From: Mycolicibacterium moriokaense
GTDB taxonomy: Bacteria > Actinomycetota > Actinomycetes > Mycobacteriales > Mycobacteriaceae
NCBI RefSeq assembly: GCF_003201655.1
Contig: NZ_QJJU01000008.1
Span: 124,001 to 188,000, forward strand
DNA: 64,000 nucleotides
Direction: 5' to 3'
Below are positions 11,583-21,027 of the stretch, one piece after another. Under the pieces are notes generated by a model. The model did not search any database and was not told the origin of the DNA. It saw nothing but the letters and a program-made list of their open reading frames with translations. A program made the position numbers and the translations under genes. Position 1 is the first letter of the stretch, and every line of letters begins with the position of its first letter.

Positions 11583-12644
11583 ATGCCCACGTCCGAGAGC
11601 TACCCTTTGCCGCGCCGCTTGAACAGGTCAATTCAGCTAATTCGCGTCAGCGCTGTTGTGCTGGCAACGGCCGGATTGGTGAGTTGTTCGGCTAACAAGG
11701 CCGACGCTCCGCCACCGACAATCGTGCCCGCCAAGGCCGCGCAGTCCCCTCCTGTCACCGGACAACCCGCGGGCGTGGTGAAACCGCTGGCAGGGCACGC
11801 CGATGCCGCCGTATTCGACGTGGCAACGGCGTCGTTGGCGGTGCTCAGCCCCGGTATCGGGGGTCAGTCGACGGTCACCGTTGTGCCCCCGTCCGGCACC
11901 GAGCGAGCAGTGCCACTGCCCGGCCCTGCGACGGCCATGACGGGTGACAACGACGGCCGGGTGTATGCCGCGACGCGCGGCGGCTATTTCCGCGTCGATA
12001 TGCGCGCAGACACGGCCACCAGAGTGGACGTCGAGGGCCAACCGGGCGCCGACTTCACGGCGATCACCCGCCGCGCCGACGGCAAGCTGGTCCTCGGCAG
12101 TGCGGACGGCGCCGTCTACACAATGAGTTCCGACACGGCCGTCGGCGCGTCCCTGAAGATCTTTGCGCGGGTGGACGCCCTTGTTGCGCAAGGAAATACG
12201 GTAGTTGTGCTGGACCGCGGCCAGACGTCGGTGACCACCATCTCGGGCAGCGGCAACGACGCCGATCACGCACTGCGGGCCGGCGAGGGGGCGACCACGC
12301 TGGCCGCCGACTCGGCAGGGCGGGTGTTGGTCGCCGACACCCGCGGCGACGAGTTGCTGGTGTTCGGCACCGATCCGCTGATCCTGCGCCAGCGGTCCCC
12401 GGTTCGCGACGCGCCCTACGGGTTGGCCGGCTCGTCGGGGCTGACCTGGGTGTCGCAGACGGCAACCAACACCGTCGTTGGTTACGATCTGGCCACCGGT
12501 ATCCCCGTCGAGAAGGTGCGTTATCGAACCGTGCAGCAACCCAACTCCCTGGCCTTTGACGAAGCATCTGGCACCCTGTATGTGGTGTCCGGCTCGGGAG
12601 CGGGTGTGCAGGTGATAGCGGGCGCAGGAATGGGCCACCGATGA
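11583..12644 (+). CDS. lppL: Lipoprotein LppL, beta-propeller type
   Basis: About 353 residues. An N-terminal signal peptide ends in lipobox LVSC (cysteine near residue 36), then a Pro/Ala linker, then repeated blades with GRVYAAT, GKLVLGS, GRVLVADTRGDELLVF and similar strands, typical of an NHL/WD-like propeller. It is probably anchored on the outer face of the membrane, with unknown ligand. The ATG at 11583 is preferred; an in-frame TTG at 11562 would add seven residues. The neighbours (Rv2137c-like gene, pyrD) match Rv2138. Confidence 0.88.
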   Translation: MPTSESYPLPRRLNRSIQLIRVSAVVLATAGLVSCSANKADAPPPTIVPAKAAQSPPVTGQPAGVVKPLAGHADAAVFDVATASLAVLSPGIGGQSTVTVVPPSGTERAVPLPGPATAMTGDNDGRVYAATRGGYFRVDMRADTATRVDVEGQPGADFTAITRRADGKLVLGSADGAVYTMSSDTAVGASLKIFARVDALVAQGNTVVVLDRGQTSVTTISGSGNDADHALRAGEGATTLAADSAGRVLVADTRGDELLVFGTDPLILRQRSPVRDAPYGLAGSSGLTWVSQTATNTVVGYDLATGIPVEKVRYRTVQQPNSLAFDEASGTLYVVSGSGAGVQVIAGAGMGHR

Positions 12645-12669
12645 GCGCTTGCGCGAAGAGGCGACAACC

Positions 12670-12927
12670 TTGACTGCCATGCACCGCGGACGGATGCCAG
12701 AAGGCTGGGAACGCGATCTATCGGACGAATACGAGTGGATACCCCTGCGGCTACCACCGGATCTGACACGAATCAGCGCGTCCACCCGATTGTCGATCGA
12801 GGCCGAGTACCGCGGATGGGAGCTCACCCGGGTCCGGCTGTACACCGACGGCAGCAGGCGGGTGCTGCTGCGCCGCAAGAAGATCGCCGCGGACAGGGTT
12901 GGCATTCCGGATCAACCCGGCTTGTGA
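12670..12927 (+). CDS. DUF5703 family small protein
   Basis: About 85 residues. The core [13 protein letters not shown] followed by [19 protein letters not shown] matches the small DUF5703 family of actinobacteria as I recall it; function unknown. A TTG at 12670 has GAGG 8 nt upstream and is the best start. TTG at 12649 and ATG at 12679 are alternatives. Its stop overlaps the pyrD start (TGATG), so it is probably coupled to pyrD. Confidence 0.75.
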   Translation: MTAMHRGRMPEGWERDLSDEYEWIPLRLPPDLTRISASTRLSIEAEYRGWELTRVRLYTDGSRRVLLRRKKIAADRVGIPDQPGL

Positions 12928-13988
12928 TGTACCGCGCGCTGCGGTGGGTGCTGTTTCTGGTTTCCCCAGAACGCATTCACACCTTTGTTTTCGCTTTCCT
13001 GAGGGGCGTGACAGCGGTCCTTCCGCTGCGCCGCGGGCTGGCGAGATGGCTCGCGCCGAAGGATCCGGTGCTGGCCAGCACGGTGTTCGGGGTGCGGTTC
13101 GGCGGCCCGATGGGCCTGGCGGCCGGGTTCGACAAGGACGGCAGGGGCCTGCGCACGTGGGGCGCGCTGGGATTTGGCTACGCCGAGATCGGCACCGTCA
13201 CCGCACAGGCGCAGCCTGGCAATCCACCACCGCGAATGTTCCGGCTGCCCGACGACCGCGCACTGCTCAACCGGATGGGGTTCAACAATCACGGCGCTGG
13301 CGAGCTGGCACTGCGCCTTGCCCGGCGAGCACCGGATGTGCCGATCGGGGTCAACATCGGCAAGACCAAGGTGACGCCGCCAGAGGGTGCGGTCGACGAT
13401 TACGCCGAGAGCGCCAGACTGGTCGGGCCGCTGGCCGCGTTTCTGGTGGTCAACGTCAGCTCACCGAATACGCCGGGGCTGCGTGACCTACAGGCCGTCT
13501 CCTCATTGCGGCCGATCCTGTCCGCGGTACTGGCACAGACGTCGGCACCCGTACTGGTCAAGATCGCACCCGATCTGTCCGACGACGACGTCGACGAGAT
13601 CGCCGATCTGGCAATCGAACTGGGCTTGGCGGGCATTGTCGCCACGAATACCACCGTGTCGCGCTCTGGGCTCGCGACACCGGATGCCGACGCGCTGGGC
13701 GCCGGCGGTATTTCCGGTCCGCCGGTGGCAGAGCGTTCGGCGGAGGTGCTGCGCCGGCTGTACCGGCGGGCAGGCGGCAGGCTGGTGTTGATCAGCGTCG
13801 GGGGCATCGAGACCGCCGACGACGCATGGGACCGCGTCACGTCCGGCGCATCCCTGCTGCAGGGCTACACCGGCTTCATCTACGGTGGCGGCTTGTGGGC
13901 CAAGCACATTCACAATGGCCTGGCCCGCAAGCTGCGCGAGGGCGGCTTCGAGTCGCTGGCCGATGCCGTCGGCTCGGCCGCGCGCTGA
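12927..13988 (+). CDS. pyrD: Dihydroorotate dehydrogenase (quinone), class 2 PyrD
   Basis: 353-residue FMN enzyme that oxidises dihydroorotate to orotate with quinone in pyrimidine synthesis, associated with the inner membrane. The N-terminal helix ([17 protein letters not shown]) is the class 2 membrane-binding part. The FMN/substrate motifs are AAGFDKDG near 58, NRMGFNN near 113, [11 protein letters not shown] near 175 (catalytic Ser) and a C-terminal phosphate site [19 protein letters not shown]. The ATG at 12927 overlaps the DUF5703 stop; a GTG one codon earlier is possible. It abuts the convergent PEBP gene with no gap. Confidence 0.97.
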   Translation: MYRALRWVLFLVSPERIHTFVFAFLRGVTAVLPLRRGLARWLAPKDPVLASTVFGVRFGGPMGLAAGFDKDGRGLRTWGALGFGYAEIGTVTAQAQPGNPPPRMFRLPDDRALLNRMGFNNHGAGELALRLARRAPDVPIGVNIGKTKVTPPEGAVDDYAESARLVGPLAAFLVVNVSSPNTPGLRDLQAVSSLRPILSAVLAQTSAPVLVKIAPDLSDDDVDEIADLAIELGLAGIVATNTTVSRSGLATPDADALGAGGISGPPVAERSAEVLRRLYRRAGGRLVLISVGGIETADDAWDRVTSGASLLQGYTGFIYGGGLWAKHIHNGLARKLREGGFESLADAVGSAAR

Positions 13989-14525
13989 CTACTTCTGCTC
14001 GTACGTGCCCTGGATGACAGCGCGCGCAATCGCGTTCATGAACAGGTTGAAACCGAGATACGCGGGGCTGGCGTCCCCGTCGAGTTCGAGCTTCTCGACC
14101 TTGACGGCATGCACCGCAATGAAATACCGGTGCACGCCGTGCCCTTGTGGCGGGGCGGCACCGATGTAGCGCTTCAGGCCCGCGTCGTTCGCCAAAGTGA
14201 TTGCGTCGCCGGGAAATCCGCTGCTGCTGCCGTCGCCGACACCGGCGGGCAGGTCGGTGACGGTCGCGGGCAGGTTCGCGACGGCCCAGTGCCAGAACCC
14301 GGATGCGGTCGGCGCATCCGGGTCATAAATCGTGACGGCGAAACTGCGGGTCTCCTCGGGGAAACCCGACCAGCTCAGCTGCGGTGAGACGTCGGCACCG
14401 CCTGCTCCCATGATGCCGCTGACTTGGTCGTTGGCCAGCGGCTGCCCATCGGTCACCGACTCCGATGTCAGGGTGAACGACGGCAGCTTCGGGAGAAAGT
14501 CATAGGGGTTGTATGGAAAAGACAC
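13989..14525 (-). CDS. PEBP family (YbhB/YbcL-type, TB18.6-like) protein
   Basis: 178-residue phosphatidylethanolamine-binding-protein-like fold. Visible motifs are DPDAP in [16 protein letters not shown] near 68-84 and GHGVHRY near 128-134, which form the anion-binding pocket of the family. M. tuberculosis Rv2140c (TB18.6) is the positional match. It is cytoplasmic by sequence. The role is not settled and a ligand cannot be read from sequence. Its stop touches the pyrD stop. It lies 30 nt downstream of the M20 peptidase gene's end, so the two may be co-transcribed. Confidence 0.93.
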   Translation of the reverse strand: MSFPYNPYDFLPKLPSFTLTSESVTDGQPLANDQVSGIMGAGGADVSPQLSWSGFPEETRSFAVTIYDPDAPTASGFWHWAVANLPATVTDLPAGVGDGSSSGFPGDAITLANDAGLKRYIGAAPPQGHGVHRYFIAVHAVKVEKLELDGDASPAYLGFNLFMNAIARAVIQGTYEQK

Positions 14526-14555
14526 AGTAGGCCATTCCTTTCGATTCTTTTGTGG

Positions 14556-15908
14556 TCAGCAGTGCTGCAGGAAATGCTCGAGTACCCGGGTGCCGAACTT
14601 CAGCGCGTCAACGGGTACCCGCTCATCGACGCCATGGAACAGCGCCGCGAAGTCAAGGTCAGGCGGCAACTTCAGCGGCGCGAACCCGAAGCAGCGAATC
14701 CCCAACCGCGCGAAGTGTTTTGCGTCGGTGCCGCCCGACAGCATATACGGCACGGTGCGGGCATCGGGATCGGCGGTCAGGATCGCATTGTTCATCGCAT
14801 CGAGCAGCTCACCGTCGAAAGTGGTCTCGTAGGACGGTAGCTCGGTGATCCATTCGCGGGTGACATCGGGGCCGATGAGCTCGTCGACCTCGCGCTCGAA
14901 AGCTGCCAGCCTGCCGGGCAACACGCGACAGTCGACCACCGCCTCGGCGGTCGCAGGGATGACGTTGGCCTTGTATCCCGCCTTGAGCATCGTGGGGTTG
15001 GCGGTATCGCGCAGCGTGGCACCCACGATGCGGGCGATCGGGCCAAGTTTGGCGATTGCCCCCTCCAGATCAGGTGAGTCCACGTCGAAGGTGTAGCCGG
15101 TCTCCTCGGCGACGGCCGTCAGAAACTGCTCAACGGCGTCGGTCAGGACGACCGGGAACTGATGGCGACCCAGCTTGGCTACCGCTTCGGCGACCGCGGT
15201 GACCGCGTTGTTGTCGTGGACCATCGACCCGTGCCCTGCGCGGCCGCGGGCGTTGAGGCGCATCCACATCATCGCCTTCTCGGCGGTCTCGATCAGATAG
15301 AGCGTGCGCTCGCCGCCGTCGCGGCGAGGGATCGTCAGCGAGAACCCGCCGACCTCCCCGACCGCCTCGGTGACGCCGTCGAAAAGGTCGGGCCGGTTGT
15401 CGACCAGCCACTTGCAGCCGTACTTGCCGCCAGCCTCCTCATCGGACACGAACGCGAACACCAGGTCACGCGGCGGGACGATCCCGGAGCGTTTGAACCG
15501 CCGGGCGACCGCGATCATCATGCCGACCATGTCCTTCATATCGACCGCGCCGCGACCCCACACGTAGCCATCCTCGACGGCACCGGAAAACGGGTGCACG
15601 CTCCAGTCCGACGCCTCCGCCGGCACGACGTCGAGATGGCCGTGCAGCATCAGGGCGCCACGCGAGGAGTCGGCGCCATCGAGCCTGGCGAAAAGGTTGC
15701 CCCGGCCTGGAGCTCCGGCCTCGACATATTCAGTCGTGTAACCGACCTCTTCCAACTGTTCGGCCACCCACCGGGCGCATTCGGCCTCGCCCTTGGTGGT
15801 CTCCAATTCGCCGGTGTTGGACGTGTCGAACCGGATCAGCGCGCTGACGAGATCAACCACCTCGGCTTCGGCATTGGGGGCAGCAGTCACAGTCACCATT
15901 CGTACCAT
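14556..15908 (-). CDS. M20 family metallopeptidase (Rv2141c-like)
   Basis: About 450 residues, a dizinc hydrolase of the M20 (ArgE/DapE/carboxypeptidase) family. Metal ligands are visible in LHGHLDVVPA (residues ~88-97), GRGAVDMKD (~120), the catalytic SDEEAGG near 155 and the late FHGVDERVP near 430. A lid domain lies between, with RGRAGHGS near 220. The exact substrate is unknown; a dipeptide or N-acyl amino acid is plausible. ATG at 15908 is used; ATG at 15899 gives three residues fewer and is equally possible. Position and neighbours match Rv2141c. Confidence 0.9.
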   Translation of the reverse strand: MVRMVTVTAAPNAEAEVVDLVSALIRFDTSNTGELETTKGEAECARWVAEQLEEVGYTTEYVEAGAPGRGNLFARLDGADSSRGALMLHGHLDVVPAEASDWSVHPFSGAVEDGYVWGRGAVDMKDMVGMMIAVARRFKRSGIVPPRDLVFAFVSDEEAGGKYGCKWLVDNRPDLFDGVTEAVGEVGGFSLTIPRRDGGERTLYLIETAEKAMMWMRLNARGRAGHGSMVHDNNAVTAVAEAVAKLGRHQFPVVLTDAVEQFLTAVAEETGYTFDVDSPDLEGAIAKLGPIARIVGATLRDTANPTMLKAGYKANVIPATAEAVVDCRVLPGRLAAFEREVDELIGPDVTREWITELPSYETTFDGELLDAMNNAILTADPDARTVPYMLSGGTDAKHFARLGIRCFGFAPLKLPPDLDFAALFHGVDERVPVDALKFGTRVLEHFLQHC

Positions 15909-15971
15909 TGAGGTGGCCGCTTGGTTTGGGTCCTGGCAGCCCAATCCGTTAGCCTTAGCTGCCCAGAACTG

Positions 15972-16060
15972 GTCCGAGTGGCGGAATGGCAGACGCGCTA
16001 GCTTGAGGTGCTAGTGCCCTATTAACGGGCGTGGGGGTTCAAGTCCCCCCTCGGACACCA
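15972..16060 (+). tRNA. tRNA-Leu (anticodon GAG), CCA encoded
   Basis: Acceptor arms GTCCGAG/CTCGGAC close the molecule. The D-arm is followed by the anticodon stem CTAGC/GCTAG with a loop reading TTGAGGT, anticodon GAG. A long variable arm (TGCCCTATTAACGGGCG) is typical of class II leucine tRNAs, and the T-arm contains GGTTCAAGTCC. An adenine discriminator (16057) is followed by an encoded CCA at 16058-16060. It reads CTC and CTT leucine codons. A short T-run follows, which may help termination. Confidence 0.97.
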
Positions 16061-16074
16061 GTTTTTCCTTCGGC

Positions 16075-16893
16075 TCAGGCCTCGTTCGGCATATTCGTCC
16101 AGCCCTTACGATCGGCACGGGCGTACCACCCGGAAGCCGCCAGTGTGCCGCCGTCCACCGGCACCGTCTGCCCGGTGACGAACCGCGCGTCGTCGGACGC
16201 CAGGAACTCCACCACGGCGGCGTAGTCGTCGGGCCGACCGAACCTGCCAACCGGGATCCATGTCCTGATCAAGTCGGGGTCGCGGCCCCGCAGCATGAGC
16301 TCCGCAGGCGTCTGAGGCGTGTCGGCAAGGTCGGGTGCGATCGCGTTGACACGAATCCCGTGTTGCGCCACGTCGACGGCAAGGCTGCGGGTGAACGCCA
16401 CCACCCCGGCGTTGAAGGCCGCGTACGGGGCGGCGTAGGGAATGCCGCGGTACGCCTCCACGGTCGCGTTGTTGACGATCGCCCCGCGCCCGCGACTCAC
16501 CATCTCAGGCACCACGGCGTGGCACATTCGCAGCACATGGAGCAGGTTCAGCTCGTAGAGCGCCTGCCACTGCTCCTCGGTGCTGTGCAGGAAATCCCTT
16601 GCCGCGGGGCGGAAATCGCCGACGTTGTTCACCAGGATGTCGATCCGCGAATCATGAACGGCCAGCGCAGTTTCAACCACTGCGGCCACGACGGCGCGGT
16701 CGCGGATATCGCCGACGACAACCGTGGCGCACCCGCCCGCCGCGACGATCTGGTCATGGGTGGCCGAGGCCGCATCGGGATTGATGTCGGCGAGCACCAC
16801 GTGCGCACCCGCCGCGGCCAGCCGCTTGCTGATGCCGCCGCCGATGCCAAGAGCGCCGCCTGTGACGACCGCTACCTGGCCGGAGAACCGCAC
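16075..16893 (-). CDS. SDR-fold oxidoreductase with altered catalytic motif
   Basis: 272 residues, classical SDR layout: GGALGIG near residue 12, DIRD near 62, NNVG near 89 and the C-terminal TGQTVPVDGG near 240. The expected YxxxK active-site motif reads YAAFN (PYAAFNAG near residue 162), so the lysine is replaced by asparagine; a threonine stands where the catalytic serine is expected. It may be inactive, use another residue, or bind rather than convert its ligand. It lies between tRNA-Leu and the nitrate reductase gene on the same strand as the latter (15 nt away), so it may be in the nitrate operon's 3' end. Confidence 0.85.
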   Translation of the reverse strand: MRFSGQVAVVTGGALGIGGGISKRLAAAGAHVVLADINPDAASATHDQIVAAGGCATVVVGDIRDRAVVAAVVETALAVHDSRIDILVNNVGDFRPAARDFLHSTEEQWQALYELNLLHVLRMCHAVVPEMVSRGRGAIVNNATVEAYRGIPYAAPYAAFNAGVVAFTRSLAVDVAQHGIRVNAIAPDLADTPQTPAELMLRGRDPDLIRTWIPVGRFGRPDDYAAVVEFLASDDARFVTGQTVPVDGGTLAASGWYARADRKGWTNMPNEA

Positions 16894-16908
16894 CCCGACA
16901 GCGTATTG

Positions 16909-19900
16909 CTAATAGACGTCTCGGACGTAGCGCTTGGCCGCCACCAACTCGCGCTTGTAGTCGTGGGCGTGCTCCTCGGACATCGAGCCGTGCCTTCGAA
17001 TGATCGCGGTCAGGGCGGAGTCCACGTCCTTCGCCATCTTGCTCGCGTCACCGCATACGTAGAAATGGCCGCCATCGTCGAGCCACCGCCAGACGTCGGC
17101 GCCGTAGTCGAGCATCTTGTGCTGGACGTAGACCCGGTCGGCCTGGTCGCGGGAGAACGCCAGATCCAGCCGGTTGAGGAAGCCGTCGCGGACCATGTCC
17201 TCCAAATCGTCGCGGTAGTAGAAGTTTTCGCTGCGATACTGGTCGCCGAAGAACAGCCAGTTGCGGCCGGCATGGCCGAGCGCGCGCCGTTCCTGCAGAA
17301 AGCCGCGGAACGGCGCGATGCCGGTGCCAGGACCGACCATGATCATCGGGGTTTCACCGTCTTCAGGCGGACGGAAATGCGGTGAGCGCTGCAGGAATAC
17401 CGGCGCCGCCGCTGCGCGGTCGGCCAGAAATGTCGAACACACCCCGCCGCGCCGGCGACCGTCGGCGCCGAGGTAGCGCACCACCGACACCGTCAGCTGC
17501 ACCTCGTGCGGGCTGACCAGCGGACTCGAGGAGATCGAGTAGTTCCTCGGTGTCAGCCGGACCAGCACCTCCTGCCACTCCTCGGGCTCGGCGCGGACAG
17601 CGAATTCCTGCACGATGTCGAGCCCATTGCGATTCACCAGCCACTTGTCGAGCTTGTCCCTCGGTGCGAGCAGCGCCTTGGCGGCCGCCTTGTCCGCACA
17701 CGATTCCGCGACGAAGCGCAGCAGGTTCGGGGTCACCCGGCAGATGTCATAGGACACGATGAGCGCATCGCGCAGGCTCTGCTCATTGCCGTCCACCTCG
17801 ACCGAGATGTCGCCGCGCAGTCCGGTGGCCGCCAGCCAGGCGTCGACCGTCGCCGGGTTGTTGGTGGAGTACACCCCGAGCGAGTCGCCCGCCGCATAGG
17901 TGGCGTTGTACTCGGAGATGTCAAAACCGATCTGACGCACTTCTTTTCGCGAAGTCGGCGCGGTCAAGGTGATATTGCGCGACAGCGGCGCCAGGATTGG
18001 CTTGGCCCTGGTGAACGGCTCGGCCGCGGTGGTGGGCCTGGCAATGATCGAGACGCCGCCGTTATTGCCGTTGGACGGCGACGGCTCGGCCGGTGCGCCG
18101 ACGAGGGCGGTGACCTGTTCGGCCCACTGGTCCATCGGCCCGTCGTCGTAGACCTCGCACTCTGCGCGTTCCAGTAGCCGCGTCGCGCCGAGCGCCGCGA
18201 ACCTGCCGTCGATCGCCTTCGCGTGGCCACAGAAGTTGTCATATGCCCGGTCGCCGATGCCGAGCACCGCGTACCGGATACCGTCCAACGGTGGCGCGTC
18301 GGACGCATGGATACGATCCCAGAACGCGGCGCCGTTGTCGGGTGGCCCGCCGTCGCCGAACGTGCTCGTGATCACCAGCACATCGTGGGCGCCTGCCAGC
18401 TCCGCCAGCGCCATATCGTCCATGTTGACCAGCTGGGAGCCGCCGAGTCGGCCTGCCAGCCGCGCCGCGAACTCTTCGGCGTTGCCCGTCTGCGACGCCC
18501 ACAACACCAGCGGCCCGTCCTTGTCCTGCTCATCGGCGGGCGCAGTTGTGATGCGCGAATACCGGCCTGCCAGAAGGCCGTCGATCCACAACCGGACATT
18601 CGTAGCAACGGGCGCTGAGGCGGGCAGCACGGGAAGACTGCTGACGCCCTCAGCAAGTCCGCTGAAAAAGGCTGCGAGATAAATCTTTTCGTCGTCGGTC
18701 AGCGTCGGCCGGCTACTGAGGCCGAGTTCGTCGACGATGGGGTCGACCAACTTCACGGGGCGCAGGCTCACAGCGCACACCTTGAACTCGGGCTGCAGAG
18801 AGTCGGGGTCGACGGCGTCGTTTGTCAGTGCGTTGATCGTGAGGTACTCGCCGTGTTCGTCGTTCCAGTGAAACGGCACAAAGCAATTGCCCGGCCGCAC
18901 TCGGTCGGTGACCACTGCTGGCAGCACCGCGCGGCCGCGGCGCGACGTCAGCTCGACGGGCTGTCCGCCGACGATGTCGAGTCCTACGGCGTCAGTGGGA
19001 TGGATCTCGACGAAAGGTCCGCTGTCGAGCTTGTTGAGCTTGTCGACCTTGCCGGTCTTGGTCATCGTGTGCCATTGGTGCTGCAGCCTGCCGGTGTTGA
19101 GCACCAACGGGAAGTCGTCGTCGGGCAGTTCACGAGCATCCATGTGCGGGCGGGCGAAGAATGCCGCGCGTCGTGACGGGGTCGCGAACGCCAGCCGCGG
19201 GCGGTGGCCGTTTCCGTCGACGTGCAAGTCCTGGCTGATGCCGTCGTTGAGGTAGCGGATCGGATGACGGTCGTTGTCGTCGTCGGGCGGGCACGGCCAC
19301 TGCAGCGGCGTCTGCCGAAGCCGCTCGTAGCTGGCACCGCGCAGGTCGTAGCCGGTTTTCGGGTTGGCGAACCGGCGGATCTCATCGAAGATCTGCTCGC
19401 TGGACTCGTAGTTGAAATGCTCGCCGAAGCCCATGTGCGCGGCGACCTGGCAGATCAGCTGCCAGTCCGGCCGGGACTGGCCTGCAGGCGGGATGGACTG
19501 CTGCAAGAGGGTGAGATTCCGCTCGGAATTGACCATGACGGCGTCGGATTCGGCCCACAGCGTCGCAGGAAGCACGATGTCGGCGTAGTGGTTCGTCGCC
19601 GTGGTGCGGTAGGCGTCCTGGGTGATGACGAGTTCGGCGGCCTCGAGCCCGGTGATCACGGTCTTCCGATTGGCAACCGTGGCAACGGGATTGGTGCAGA
19701 TGATCCAGCATGCCTTGATGTCGCCGTCGGCGAGCTGTTCGAACATGTCGATGGTGCCCGGTCCGACTTCGGAGCGGATGGTGCCCGGCTCGAGGCCCCA
19801 CTCGGTCTCGACGAACGCGCGGTCCTGCGCGGAGAGCACCGAACGCTGGCCTGGCAAACCGGGCCCCATGTAACCCATTTCGCGGCCACCCATCGCGTTG

Positions 19901-20925
19901 GGCTGGCCGGTCAGCGACATCGGCCCGCTGCCAGGCCGGCAGATCGCACCGGTGGCCAGGTGCAGGTTGCAAATCGCGTTCGTGTTCCACGTGCCGTGCG
20001 TGCTCTGGTTGAGCCCCATCGTCCAACAGCTCATCCACTCCCCCGCCTCGGCGATCATCCGGGCGGCGGTCCGAATGTCGGATTCTGGGATGCCGGTGAT
20101 CTCCGCGACTCGGTGTGGCGGGTAGTCGGCGAGGAACGCGGGCATGGCATCCCAGCCGTCGGTGTACTCGGCGATGAATTCCGTGTCGATGTCACCGTTT
20201 TGGATAAGCAGGTACAGCAGGCCGTTGAGCAACGCCAGGTCGGTACCGGGTTTGATCTGCAGGAACAGGTCGGCGCGTTCGGCGGTGGTGGTGCGACGCG
20301 GGTCGACAACGATCAGCTTCGCACCCGCCTTGAGCCGGTCGGCCATCCTCAGATACAGAATGGGATGGCAGTCGGCCATGTTCGAGCCGATGACGAAAAA
20401 CAAATCGGCGCAATCGAAGTCGGCGTATGAGCCGGGTGGCCCGTCCGCCCCGAGGGATTGCTTGTATCCGGTCCCTGCGCTGGCCATGCACAGCCGTGAG
20501 TTGGATTCGATGTGCACCGTCCGCATGAAGCCCTTGGCCAGTTTGGTGGCCAGATACTGCGCCTCGATCGACATCTGGCCGGAGACGTAGAACGCGACGG
20601 CATCGCGGCCATGCTCATCGATGATCGCGCGCAACCGCCTGCCTGCCTCTGCGACGGCGTCGTCGACGGGTGTGGGGACGGGTTCGTCGTCGCGCGTCGG
20701 GCGCAGCAGCGCCGACTTCAGCCGCCCGTCGTCGGCGGCCATCATCTCGGCGTGCGTGGCACCCTTCGTGCACAGGCGGCCGAAGTTCGCGGGGTGCAGC
20801 TTGTCGCCCGATACTCGCGCGATGACTGGCCTGCCCGAGTCGGCATCCGCGGCTGTTTCGACCTGGATGCCACAGCCGACGCCGCAGTACGAGCACGCCG
20901 TCCTGGTCACCGACATGAGGCCCAT
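16909..20925 (-). CDS. nasN: Assimilatory nitrate reductase fused to CysJ-type flavoprotein (NasN type)
   Basis: 1338 residues. Residues ~1-730 are a molybdopterin oxidoreductase: an N-terminal [4Fe-4S] site (CSYCGVGC near 12-19 and LCTKG near 52), Mo-bis-MGD binding domains and the C-terminal dinucleotide domain (FHWNDEHGEYLTINALTNDAVDP). Residues ~820-960 are flavodoxin-like (WASQTGNAEEFAARLAG). FAD and NADPH domains follow (RNYSISSSPL near 1125, VGPGTGIAPFRGFLQERRA near 1200, ending RYVRDVY as in CysJ). It should pass electrons from NADPH through FAD and FMN to reduce nitrate to nitrite in the cytoplasm. M. smegmatis has a homologous single-chain enzyme named NasN. It is downstream of narK, with a hairpin between. 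The start at 20925 (ATG) is preferred over an ATG three codons later; no clear Shine-Dalgarno. Confidence 0.93.
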   Translation of the reverse strand: MGLMSVTRTACSYCGVGCGIQVETAADADSGRPVIARVSGDKLHPANFGRLCTKGATHAEMMAADDGRLKSALLRPTRDDEPVPTPVDDAVAEAGRRLRAIIDEHGRDAVAFYVSGQMSIEAQYLATKLAKGFMRTVHIESNSRLCMASAGTGYKQSLGADGPPGSYADFDCADLFFVIGSNMADCHPILYLRMADRLKAGAKLIVVDPRRTTTAERADLFLQIKPGTDLALLNGLLYLLIQNGDIDTEFIAEYTDGWDAMPAFLADYPPHRVAEITGIPESDIRTAARMIAEAGEWMSCWTMGLNQSTHGTWNTNAICNLHLATGAICRPGSGPMSLTGQPNAMGGREMGYMGPGLPGQRSVLSAQDRAFVETEWGLEPGTIRSEVGPGTIDMFEQLADGDIKACWIICTNPVATVANRKTVITGLEAAELVITQDAYRTTATNHYADIVLPATLWAESDAVMVNSERNLTLLQQSIPPAGQSRPDWQLICQVAAHMGFGEHFNYESSEQIFDEIRRFANPKTGYDLRGASYERLRQTPLQWPCPPDDDNDRHPIRYLNDGISQDLHVDGNGHRPRLAFATPSRRAAFFARPHMDARELPDDDFPLVLNTGRLQHQWHTMTKTGKVDKLNKLDSGPFVEIHPTDAVGLDIVGGQPVELTSRRGRAVLPAVVTDRVRPGNCFVPFHWNDEHGEYLTINALTNDAVDPDSLQPEFKVCAVSLRPVKLVDPIVDELGLSSRPTLTDDEKIYLAAFFSGLAEGVSSLPVLPASAPVATNVRLWIDGLLAGRYSRITTAPADEQDKDGPLVLWASQTGNAEEFAARLAGRLGGSQLVNMDDMALAELAGAHDVLVITSTFGDGGPPDNGAAFWDRIHASDAPPLDGIRYAVLGIGDRAYDNFCGHAKAIDGRFAALGATRLLERAECEVYDDGPMDQWAEQVTALVGAPAEPSPSNGNNGGVSIIARPTTAAEPFTRAKPILAPLSRNITLTAPTSRKEVRQIGFDISEYNATYAAGDSLGVYSTNNPATVDAWLAATGLRGDISVEVDGNEQSLRDALIVSYDICRVTPNLLRFVAESCADKAAAKALLAPRDKLDKWLVNRNGLDIVQEFAVRAEPEEWQEVLVRLTPRNYSISSSPLVSPHEVQLTVSVVRYLGADGRRRGGVCSTFLADRAAAAPVFLQRSPHFRPPEDGETPMIMVGPGTGIAPFRGFLQERRALGHAGRNWLFFGDQYRSENFYYRDDLEDMVRDGFLNRLDLAFSRDQADRVYVQHKMLDYGADVWRWLDDGGHFYVCGDASKMAKDVDSALTAIIRRHGSMSEEHAHDYKRELVAAKRYVRDVY

Positions 20926-20983
20926 GATGGGCGGGCAATGTTTCGGGCTCTTATCCGATGACGTTATCGGGGTGAAAATTGAT

Positions 20984-21013
20984 GCTCACCGGGCGAGAAG
21001 CCGCCCGGTGAGC
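20984..21013 (-). terminator. Strong hairpin between narK and nasN (terminator or attenuator)
   Basis: A perfect 12-bp stem, GCTCACCGGGCG paired with CGCCCGGTGAGC, has a 6-nt loop and lies 15 nt after the narK stop. On the minus strand it is followed by ATCAATTTTC, a weak U-tract. It could end part of the narK transcripts or protect the narK end. nasN begins about 58 nt further on and may have a promoter of its own there. Confidence 0.6.
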
Positions 21014-21027
21014 GGAGTTTACGCAGG

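Noticed and set aside
20984..21013. ANTAR-type antiterminator hairpin upstream of nasN
   Set aside because: ANTAR targets are two adjacent stems with hexaloops having conserved A1 and G4. Here there is one stem and the loop reads GCTTCT.
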